DNA of 23,821 nucleotides from CAYHOI01 sp964358175 (GTDB lineage Bacteria > Margulisbacteria > Riflemargulisbacteria > GWF2-35-9): positions 1-23,821 of the forward strand of contig CAYHOI010000019.1 of NCBI GenBank assembly GCA_964358175.1. Reading direction: 5' to 3'. Below are positions 15,569 to 22,062 of this stretch, one piece after another. The notes under the pieces are model-generated. The model saw only the letters and a program-made list of their open reading frames with translations. It ran no database searches and was not told where the DNA came from. Positions within the stretch are counted from its first letter, which is position 1; each line of letters begins with the position of its first letter. A program made the position numbers and the translations under genes.

Positions 15569-15650
15569 GAATTGGTTTTCGGTTTTGCAACTCCTCGCTT
15601 GCTTACGCACAGTAAGCGTCGCTCGTCGTCACTTCACCGAAAACCAATTC
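15569..15650. repeat. 82-bp inverted-repeat element with nested hairpin
   Basis: GAATTGGTTTTCGGT (15569-15583) and ACCGAAAACCAATTC (15636-15650) are perfect 15-bp inverted copies. The flanks continue with partial pairing (ATACTTCGACC outside one arm against GTGACGAGTATA outside the other). Within the loop GCTTAC (15601-15606) pairs with GTAAGC (15612-15617). It lies about 90 bases downstream of the ilvD stop. It looks like a dispersed extragenic palindrome and may double as the operon's RNA end or terminator, although no T-run follows directly. Confidence 0.6.
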
Positions 15651-15736
15651 GTGACGAGTATACATTTACATCCGACTTGTCGTTTTGTCCGTCTTCTGAA
15701 AGGTTATTTCTTCCCAGCTCCTAGGAGATATCCCTG

Positions 15737-17392
15737 TTAGCCGAGAATAGCACCCGTACTACCTGATCCAACCAATTTCTGGTATCGGCCCAGGGTTCCC
15801 GCGTACTCTCGGTTGGGCGAAACAGCTTGCGCCAGTCGTGTACTTATTTCGGAATCCGTCAGACGGACATTTAAGGTTTTTTCGGGAATATTGATCTCGA
15901 TCATATCGCCATCCTTGAGGGCAGCAATAGCCCCACCTTGAGCTGCCTCAGGTGACACATGACCAATAGCTGCCCCTTGTGTAGCTCCCGAAAAACGGCC
16001 ATCCGTAATCAAGGCAACATCCTGATCGAGTCCCATTCCCACAATGGTCGCCGTTGGCACAAGCATCTCTCGCATCCCTGGCCCGCCCTTGGGTCCCTCG
16101 TAACGGATTACCACCACGTCGCCCTTAACAATCTTGCCAGACTTCATCGCCTCAACGGCAGTATCCTCACTGTCAAAGACCTTTGCAGGTCCTGTATGAA
16201 CAAGCATTGAATTCGCAACAGCAGATTGCTTCACAATCGATCCTTCAGGAGCAAGATTCCCAAACAAAGCCGACAGCCCGCCAATCGGATGATAGGGTCG
16301 ATTGGCAGGGCGAATCACTTCTTCATTCTCATTACGTGAAAATACCAGATTTTCTTTGAGGCTGAAACCCGTCGCCGTCAGAAGACTTGTATTCACCAAG
16401 CCCACCCGGGCAAGCTCTGCCATAACCGCCTGAACACCGCCCGCATCATCCAGATCCTCCATGTGATAAATCCCTGCAGGACGAAGAGATACCAAATGAG
16501 GTGTTTTGTCACTCACTTCGTTAATCATATGCAAAGTCACATCACATTGTGCCTCATGGGCAATCGCAGGCAAGTGCAGAGCTGTATTGGTGGAACACCC
16601 CAAGGCCATATCCACCGCCAACGCATTTCGAAAATGGGCACTGGTCATAAAATCTCGCGCCTTGATCTCTCGCCGAACCAATTCCAAAATCGCCCCTCCT
16701 GTCCGTTTGGCCAAGGCAATCCGATCTCCCTTTACTGCAGGAATGGTTCCATTTCCTGGCAAGGCAATGCCAAGCGATTCCGCCAGACAGTTCATGGAAT
16801 TCGCGGTAAACATCCCTGAGCAAGAACCTGCGCCCGGACAGGATTTGTCCTCAATCCAACAGAGTTCTTCCTCCGTAATCTTTCCAGCCTCGTAAGCACC
16901 CACCGCCTCAAAGACATGCGACAAGTCCAGTTTGCGGGCTTTGTTCCCACCAGCAAGCATCGGGCCTCCGCTCACCATAATGGTCGGAATATTACAACGT
17001 GCAGCAGCCATCAACATCCCAGGGATTATTTTGTCACAATTCGGAACAATCACGAGACCATCGAACTGGTAGGCTCTCACCATCGCCTCAACGGAGTCTG
17101 CGATAATTTCCCGTGTCAACAAAGAATACTTCATTCCTTCATGTCCCATAGCGATGCCATCGCACAGTCCTATCGTATGAAAGAGCATGGGGGTTCCCCC
17201 AGCCGCGTAGACACCGGCCTTCACGGCGTCGATAATTTTGTCGAGGAAAATATGGCCTGGAATAAGTTCATTGTACGCACCCGCGATCCCAATCAACGGC
17301 TTCTTCAGCTCATCACTGGTATAACCCATTGCCTTAAACAAAGATCGATGTGGAGCTCGACTCGCGCCTTTTTTTACTTGATCGCTTCGCAT
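15737..17392 (-). CDS. ilvD: Dihydroxy-acid dehydratase
   Basis: IlvD dehydrates 2,3-dihydroxy-isovalerate and -methylvalerate in valine/isoleucine synthesis, using an iron-sulfur cluster and Mg2+. The 551-residue chain is the common shorter form. It has VPNCDKIIPGM with Cys119 and CPGAGSCSGMFTANSMNC with Cys191. The third cluster cysteine found in E. coli-type enzymes (NEITPCN) is replaced here by NELIPGH, as in other short IlvD proteins. The C-terminal GRFSGATQGAAIGHVSPEA box is present. GAGGTG lies 6 bases before ATG 17392, and the gene starts only 10 bases after the lipM-like stop. It is therefore probably read from the gcv operon. Confidence 0.95.
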   Translation of the reverse strand: MRSDQVKKGASRAPHRSLFKAMGYTSDELKKPLIGIAGAYNELIPGHIFLDKIIDAVKAGVYAAGGTPMLFHTIGLCDGIAMGHEGMKYSLLTREIIADSVEAMVRAYQFDGLVIVPNCDKIIPGMLMAAARCNIPTIMVSGGPMLAGGNKARKLDLSHVFEAVGAYEAGKITEEELCWIEDKSCPGAGSCSGMFTANSMNCLAESLGIALPGNGTIPAVKGDRIALAKRTGGAILELVRREIKARDFMTSAHFRNALAVDMALGCSTNTALHLPAIAHEAQCDVTLHMINEVSDKTPHLVSLRPAGIYHMEDLDDAGGVQAVMAELARVGLVNTSLLTATGFSLKENLVFSRNENEEVIRPANRPYHPIGGLSALFGNLAPEGSIVKQSAVANSMLVHTGPAKVFDSEDTAVEAMKSGKIVKGDVVVIRYEGPKGGPGMREMLVPTATIVGMGLDQDVALITDGRFSGATQGAAIGHVSPEAAQGGAIAALKDGDMIEINIPEKTLNVRLTDSEISTRLAQAVSPNREYAGTLGRYQKLVGSGSTGAILG

Positions 17393-17402
17393 TTATTTCA
17401 CC

Positions 17403-18047
17403 TCATTCAGAGTATAACGTGGTTCGAAACATTTCGGCAATTCTCTTTCGCGTCTCATCTCGTTGTTCCAACCGGACAAAAAACTGGGTCTGGGAGAGCA
17501 GAGCATTTTTCCCTTTTTTCTGGGCACTTCCGACAATTTTCTCTCCATCAGATACCAGCTCATATTTTGCTGGGAACTCTGTGCAAACGGGGGCAATTCG
17601 TTTCTCGCGAAAAACCTGTCGCCCTTGCTTTTGAAGACTACACGACAATCCCGCGGCACACAAACATTCACAAAGTTGACGTGACCACTCTTGATAGACC
17701 GCAAGCAAACTGTGATTGACCAGATGAACCAGCGGTACAACCAGGGAATAGGTTATCCCTCCGGGTTCGTGGATCACAATTCCGCCACCAGTGGGTCGAC
17801 GAACACAGGGCATATCAGACGGAAAATCGTGATCTTTCATATACCTGCTCACGACGTCCTCTTTTTGGTTATGTCCATAGGTCAGGCTACGGACGTCCCA
17901 GTCGTAAAATCGCAGGGTCGTCTGTTGGTCACCCTTCTCTGCATCCGCAAAGAGGTCGGAGTCTCTTTGCATGTTATGGACAGCAGAAAGGGGGTCATCG
18001 AGGAATACTTGCAATCTCTTCATCCTAAAGGCCATCATGGTCATCAT
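17403..18047 (-). CDS. Octanoyltransferase / lipoate-protein ligase family protein (LipM-like)
   Basis: This 214-residue member of the LplA/LipB/LipM family should load octanoate or lipoate onto lipoyl domains, here most likely GcvH. It has RRPTGGGIVIHEPGGITYSLV (from residue 83) and PVCTEFPAKYELVSDGEKIVGSAQKK, where Cys155 matches the catalytic cysteine of LipM and Lys170 the family lysine. The usual HGS motif after it is altered (LLSQTQFF). The start is uncertain. ATG 18047/18044 have AGGA upstream and overlap the transposase gene by about 23 bases; ATG 18023 would begin MKRLQVF, which is more like family N-termini but lacks a well-placed ribosome-binding site. A plausible history is that the RAYT insertion replaced the original leader of this gene. 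Confidence 0.75.
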   Translation of the reverse strand: MMTMMAFRMKRLQVFLDDPLSAVHNMQRDSDLFADAEKGDQQTTLRFYDWDVRSLTYGHNQKEDVVSRYMKDHDFPSDMPCVRRPTGGGIVIHEPGGITYSLVVPLVHLVNHSLLAVYQEWSRQLCECLCAAGLSCSLQKQGRQVFREKRIAPVCTEFPAKYELVSDGEKIVGSAQKKGKNALLSQTQFFVRLEQRDETRKRIAEMFRTTLYSE

Positions 18048-18669
18048 GATTCCTGTCTCTTTCCCAATTTAACGGATTATTTCTGATATATTCCCGAATA
18101 CGATCCAATTCATCGTCATTGCGGACAATGCGTTCGTAATAATTGCGTTGCCAAAATTTCCCGACAATATTGACATCATTTTGTTTGACATACCCCAACC
18201 ATTCATTGACACACAACGATTTAAATTGTCCAACGATCAATCCAATTGTTGGAATATCCGTAGGGGCAACCCTTGCGGTTGCCCTTGTACCATATTGTCC
18301 GGTTGCCCCTATATCATATTGCCCCGCTACCCTATTATTGCCAGGCGCGTTTCCGTTTTGGGCAGGCGCGTTTTCATTTTGGGCAGGCGCGTTTTCATTT
18401 TGGGCAGGCGCGAGACCTGCCCCTACGATAACAACAATTCCATGGATATGGTTTGGCATAACGACAAATGCATCCAATGTTACGGTTGGGAAACGGGTTG
18501 GGATGTTTTGCCATTGATTATTAACAATGTTTTTTAAAACCGCATATTGATCAAAGAAACATTCCCTGTTTTGGGTGCAAATGGTGATGAAATATGCGCC
18601 GGCCTGTGCATAATCGTATTCTTTTAGACGTATAGATCGGCGGTTTTTCTTTGTCGCTATCGATCCCAT
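18025..18669 (-). CDS. REP-associated tyrosine transposase (RAYT, Y1 family) with in-frame repeat insertion
   Basis: The 214-residue protein is a single-strand DNA transposase of the IS200-like Y1 family. It opens with RRSIRLKEYDYAQAGAYFIT, has the HUH metal pair in MPNHIHG (His74, His76), and ends with FWQRNYYERIVRNDDELDRI (candidate catalytic Tyr177 or 178) and REYIRNNPLNW. The region from about residue 83 to 137 is unusual. It contains tandem NENAPAQ units and GATGQYGTRATARVAPT, which are the translation of DNA repeats, including REP-like hairpins; without it the protein would have a usual length of about 160-165. It overlaps gcvP by 13 bases and the lipM-like gene by 23. RAYTs are thought to spread REP sequences and are not themselves typical insertion sequences. 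Confidence 0.85.
   Translation of the reverse strand: MGSIATKKNRRSIRLKEYDYAQAGAYFITICTQNRECFFDQYAVLKNIVNNQWQNIPTRFPTVTLDAFVVMPNHIHGIVVIVGAGLAPAQNENAPAQNENAPAQNGNAPGNNRVAGQYDIGATGQYGTRATARVAPTDIPTIGLIVGQFKSLCVNEWLGYVKQNDVNIVGKFWQRNYYERIVRNDDELDRIREYIRNNPLNWERDRNHDDHDGL
18260..18284 (+). repeat. REP-like hairpin 1 with GTAG head, inside the RAYT gene
   Basis: GTAGG begins at 18260. GGGCAACC (18264-18271) pairs perfectly with GGTTGCCC (18277-18284) across CTTGC. A GTAG foot followed by a short GC-rich hairpin is the known layout of REP sequences recognised by RAYT enzymes. Related half-copies (ATAGGGGCAACC and GTAGCGGGGCAA on the other strand) lie at about 18300-18333. Confidence 0.65.
18339..18407. 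repeat. 21-bp tandem repeat inside the RAYT gene
   Basis: Two exact units of GGGCAGGCGCGTTTTCATTT+T (18360-18380 and 18381-18401) are preceded by a diverged copy (18339-18359) and followed by a partial one that runs into REP-like hairpin 2. The 21-base period keeps the frame and encodes NENAPAQ repeats on the minus strand. Slippage here would change protein length without breaking it. Confidence 0.8.
18402..18426 (-). repeat. REP-like hairpin 2 with GTAG head, inverted relative to hairpin 1
   Basis: Read on the minus strand from 18426 it begins GTAGGGGCAGG. GGGCAGG (18402-18408) pairs perfectly with CCTGCCC (18416-18422) across 7 bases. Together with hairpin 1 it forms an outward-inward pair as in BIME elements (paired REPs). 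In frame it encodes VGAGLAPAQ. Confidence 0.65.
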
Positions 18670-21365
18670 AAGGTAAGAATCGGCGTTTTAACGGCACGAG
18701 ACTCATCCAGACGAGATACTGAACGACTGTGCGGTGCATTTTTCAGAAGTTCTGGTTGATGTTTCGCCTCGTCTACAATTTGGGTCATAATCGCAATGAA
18801 GTGATCCATCGAAGACAAAGATTCTGATTCTGTCGGCTCAATCATGAGACATTCCGGTACAACTAACGGGAAATAGATCGTCGGTGGATGGATGCCGTAG
18901 TCGATCAACCTCTTGGCTATATCCAATGCCGACACGTGGGTTTCCTTTTTTAACCGAGAGGCCGAGAGAACGAATTCATGCATGCACACACGATCAAAAG
19001 GTAGTTTAAGGAGAGATCGAAGCTTAGCTTGCAAATAATTTGCATTCAGAATGGCTCGCCGGCTCACCTGAGTGAGTCCGTCTTGTCCATGCAAAAGAAT
19101 ATACACAAATGCCCTTAGCACAATTCCCACATTACCATGGTATCCATGCACCCTGCCTATACTCTTAGAGCCTGGACTTTCCAAAAGAAATCCCTCCTGT
19201 GTTTTTCGCACAAGCGGACCAGGAAGAAAAGGCACCAGAAAACCCTTCACGCCAACCGGCCCCGAACCAGGCCCGCCGCCGCCATGCGGTGTCCCAAATG
19301 TTTTATGCAGATTAAGGTGGCAAACATCGAAGCCCATATCTCCTGGGCGAATAATGCCCAACAAGGCGTTCGCGTTCGCTCCATCATAATAGAGGAGTCC
19401 GCCCGCTTCATGAACACACGTTGCAATCTGAAGAATCTGCGTTTCGAAAAGACCCAACGTCGAAGGATTGGTCAGCATCAGTGCCGCTACTTTATGTGCT
19501 TTCAACGCTGCCTTTAAAGCTGCCATGTCTACATTGCCTTGTTCATTGATCGCGATACTAACCACATCGAACCCAGCAACAGAGGCACTAGCCGGATTCG
19601 TCCCATGAGCGGTATCCGGCACCAAGACCACATGACGATCTTTATCGCCTCGGCTGTGATGATACGCCCGAATGATAAGTAGTCCCGTGTGTTCCCCATG
19701 AGAACCTGCCGCTGGCTGTAGCGTGAACTGCTCGTAGCCAAAGATTTCGCACAGGATGTCGTTCATCATAGACATCATCTCCAGCGTTCCCTGGACATCC
19801 TTGTCCTCTGCAAACGGGTGACATTGCTGAAAGCCCACAAACCCAGCAACCCGTTCCAGTAACTTAAAATTATATTTCATCGTGCATGAGCCCAAAGGAT
19901 AAAAACCAGAATCTACCCCATAATTAAGGGTCGATAACTGTGTGAAATGACGCACAACCTCTCCTTCGCTACGATCTGGAATTCGCAAAGTCGCTTTACG
20001 CCGAATTGCTCTTGTGCTGGATACTCTGGGGGAAATCAGCTGGCTTCCAGAATATTGCGCGACCAGTGCCACAAGCTGGTCAATATCTGACAAACTCATG
20101 AACTCATTCACACTCACAAGATAGGACCCATCCCAATAAGCGTAAAGATGATCCAAGACAACGCCACCCTGCCAACTCTGTTCACGTAAAAACTGGTTAA
20201 GGCCTGTGAAATCAAGGGTATCCGAAGTCACTAGAACATCTGAAAACTGTTCATTGGGCTGAATCTTCAGCTTCGGAATACGCGATAGACCTTGAATCAA
20301 ATGCTGAGTTTTTTCAGAAATCTCATTGGCCAAACGAGTCAGTCCGACTGATCCCAGAAGTGAAAGATAGATCGTTGCTCTCAGAGCCATTAACCCCTGG
20401 TTGCTGCAAATATTGGAGGTCGCTTTTTCTCGGCGAATGTGTTGTTCTCGGGTCTGAAATGTCAAAACATAGCCTATTCGCCCCTGCTTATCGAGCGTCT
20501 GTCCCACAACTCGCCCTGGCAAATGGCGGACGAACTCTTTGCGGGTTGCAATAAATCCCAAAGCAGGCCCTCCAAAAGAAGGGTAGTTCCCCAAAGAAAT
20601 CCCCTCTCCAAAAACGATATCTGCTCCCCACTCACCTGGAGTCTTGTAAAGCACTAATGCCAAGGGATTGAGTACGCCAAAGATCACTCCAATCGCCATT
20701 GTTTTAGCCGAATCAATGAGCGCTGAATAGTCCTGTATCCTTCCAAAAAAATCAGGAAGCATGAGCACCATTGCACAGATATCCTCTCCGAGACGAACGT
20801 CAGGAACAGCATCAAAATAGTCCAACTGAAAGCCATATCCTTGGTTATACGTGTCCAGAACCTCACGGTATTGAGGAGGGATGGCACCCACAATCACAAA
20901 CCGATCACTCTTCTTTGCAGAAATTCTCTTCGCCATCTGGAGCGATTCCGCCAGTGCTGTTGCGCCATCATAAAGACTGGCATTGCTAGCACCCATCCCT
21001 GTTAGATCTGTGATATAACTTTGAAACTCAAAAATCGCTGTCAGTGTTCCCTGGCTGATCTCCGGCTGATAAGGGGTATAGGCTGTATAAAATTCACTTC
21101 GCGATGAAATCATGTCAACGGCAACAGGGATATATCGATAGCAAACCCCTGCGCCCAGAGCACTACGTGCTGGGGAAACCACCCTGTTCCTTTGTGAAAG
21201 CCTCTCACAGAACTGTTCGGCATCGCGTTCGCTGAGGTGATCAGCAAGATTCAGAGATTTGAGCCGATGTGAAACAGGGACATCACGTAAAAGCTCTTCA
21301 AAGGACTCTACCCCAGACGCTTTTAGTAGTTGAGTCTCTTCAGAATCCCCAGGGAGAAGTCCCAT
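18657..21365 (-). CDS. gcvP: Glycine dehydrogenase (decarboxylating), P-protein as a PA-PB fusion
   Basis: The P-protein of the glycine cleavage system decarboxylates glycine with PLP and passes the aminomethyl group to lipoyl-GcvH. In this 902-residue chain, residues 1-~445 match the GcvPA subunit (SRSEFYTAYTPYQPEISQGT, FGEGISLGNYPSFGGPALGF, REQHIRREKATSNICSNQ). Residues ~460-902 match GcvPB (EVVRHFTQLSTLNYGVDSGF, PLGSCTMKYN, PDTAHGTNPASASVAGF, LHKTFGTPHGGGGPGSGPVG with PLP Lys688). The PB half is of the two-subunit type, so the two genes appear to be fused into one. The ATG at 21365 overlaps the gcvH stop (TGATG); a TTG one codon earlier is less likely. The C-terminus (RLDESRAVKTPIL) is family-like, so the downstream transposase did not truncate it. 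Confidence 0.93.
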   Translation of the reverse strand: MGLLPGDSEETQLLKASGVESFEELLRDVPVSHRLKSLNLADHLSERDAEQFCERLSQRNRVVSPARSALGAGVCYRYIPVAVDMISSRSEFYTAYTPYQPEISQGTLTAIFEFQSYITDLTGMGASNASLYDGATALAESLQMAKRISAKKSDRFVIVGAIPPQYREVLDTYNQGYGFQLDYFDAVPDVRLGEDICAMVLMLPDFFGRIQDYSALIDSAKTMAIGVIFGVLNPLALVLYKTPGEWGADIVFGEGISLGNYPSFGGPALGFIATRKEFVRHLPGRVVGQTLDKQGRIGYVLTFQTREQHIRREKATSNICSNQGLMALRATIYLSLLGSVGLTRLANEISEKTQHLIQGLSRIPKLKIQPNEQFSDVLVTSDTLDFTGLNQFLREQSWQGGVVLDHLYAYWDGSYLVSVNEFMSLSDIDQLVALVAQYSGSQLISPRVSSTRAIRRKATLRIPDRSEGEVVRHFTQLSTLNYGVDSGFYPLGSCTMKYNFKLLERVAGFVGFQQCHPFAEDKDVQGTLEMMSMMNDILCEIFGYEQFTLQPAAGSHGEHTGLLIIRAYHHSRGDKDRHVVLVPDTAHGTNPASASVAGFDVVSIAINEQGNVDMAALKAALKAHKVAALMLTNPSTLGLFETQILQIATCVHEAGGLLYYDGANANALLGIIRPGDMGFDVCHLNLHKTFGTPHGGGGPGSGPVGVKGFLVPFLPGPLVRKTQEGFLLESPGSKSIGRVHGYHGNVGIVLRAFVYILLHGQDGLTQVSRRAILNANYLQAKLRSLLKLPFDRVCMHEFVLSASRLKKETHVSALDIAKRLIDYGIHPPTIYFPLVVPECLMIEPTESESLSSMDHFIAIMTQIVDEAKHQPELLKNAPHSRSVSRLDESRAVKTPILTLWDR

Positions 21366-21757
21366 CAAGTCTCATCTTTGGTCAGTTCTTCATATTCCTC
21401 AGAAGATTTGAGATCTTCCAATTCAGCAGGCTCATAAATCTCCATTTTAATCAGCCAACCTTCATCATAGGGTGAGGAGTTGATCAGTGCTGGATTATCG
21501 ACAACCGCATCATTGATTTCTGTGATGCGACCACTCACAGGCAGATAGATATTGCTGACTGTTTTAACAGACTCCAGAACCCCGACTTGATCCATTTGGG
21601 CAAAATCCTCGCCAACCTGTGGCAATTCTACGAACACAATATCTCCCAAAGAGTCTTGGGCATAGTCAGTGATCCCAATCACGGCATTATTCTTATCATC
21701 CACCTTCACCCATTCGTGCTCATCAGAGTAGTATAAATTTTCAATAACCAAGCTCAT
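21365..21757 (-). CDS. gcvH: Glycine cleavage system H protein
   Basis: GcvH is the lipoyl carrier that shuttles the aminomethyl group between P- and T-proteins. The 130-residue protein has the standard H-protein fold signatures (EHEWVKV, GITDYAQDSLGDIVFVELP) and the lipoyl lysine Lys65 in GVLESVKTVSNIYLPVSG. It ends with the usual DEGWLIKMEI segment and an acidic tail. AAGGGG lies 7 bases before ATG 21757. It is the first gene of the minus-strand operon seen here and is directly coupled to gcvP. The T-protein gene (gcvT) is not in this window. Confidence 0.97.
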   Translation of the reverse strand: MSLVIENLYYSDEHEWVKVDDKNNAVIGITDYAQDSLGDIVFVELPQVGEDFAQMDQVGVLESVKTVSNIYLPVSGRITEINDAVVDNPALINSSPYDEGWLIKMEIYEPAELEDLKSSEEYEELTKDET

Positions 21758-22062
21758 TTTTTATCCCCTTTCTTCGCGGCCTCATTTTTGAGTCATTCTA
21801 ATGTCGGTCTGACTATAACAAATTTCCTTTTACTTGTTAACAGTCTTTTTTTCTCTCTCATTACGATTTGATTTTCTGTTGACAAGAAGCTGAATTTCAG
21901 TTCTTTCCGTAAATATCAATAAATTTACTTGAAAAACATCAAATATTAAAGCTTTCCTCAAGCAAGATAAAAATGAGAACAATATTTTCATAAGTTATTG
22001 ACTTTATTCGCAACATAGCTTTATATAGTCTCGTAGACTAAAAATTTCTTGGGGGTGCGACA
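21758..22062. other. AT-rich divergent intergenic region between gcvH and the chemoreceptor gene
   Basis: No gene is visible. It must carry the leftward gcvH promoter and the rightward chemoreceptor promoter. A TTGACA at 21879-21884 lacks a good -10 at the right distance. No glycine-riboswitch-like pair of aptamers was recognised next to gcvH, and the space there is short. Confidence 0.6.
21998..22029 (+). promoter_or_regulatory. Putative sigma-70-type promoter of the chemoreceptor gene
   Basis: TTGACT (21998-22003) is followed after 18 bases by TATATA (22022-22027); a second reading gives TATAGT at 22024 with 20 bases. A short inverted repeat TAGTCT-CGT-AGACTA overlaps the expected start of transcription (22026-22040) and could be an operator. 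The ATG follows at 22063, preceded by GGGGGTG. Confidence 0.4.

Larger units (their letters stand above)
15330..15736. other. Intergenic region between ilvD and the phosphodiesterase-like operon
   Basis: No gene is visible here. The part next to 15329 is AT-rich and should hold the promoter of the two-gene operon, read leftward, though I cannot pick firm -35/-10 boxes. It carries a 12-bp inverted repeat. A 12-bp perfect palindrome CAGGAGCTCCTG sits at 15447-15458. An 82-bp inverted-repeat element (15569-15650) lies downstream of ilvD. Confidence 0.6.

Noticed and set aside
16463..17719. Long plus-strand frames opposite ilvD and the lipM-like gene (up to 267 codons)
   Set aside because: They are antisense to genes with clear family motifs, and their translations look like non-protein composition.
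18339..18426. Possible CRISPR array
   Set aside because: The 21-bp units are directly adjacent with no spacers and encode protein in frame, so this is a tandem repeat.
21758..21900. Glycine riboswitch upstream of gcvH
   Set aside because: The AT-rich sequence shows no paired aptamer cores, and a good ribosome-binding site is all that can be supported.
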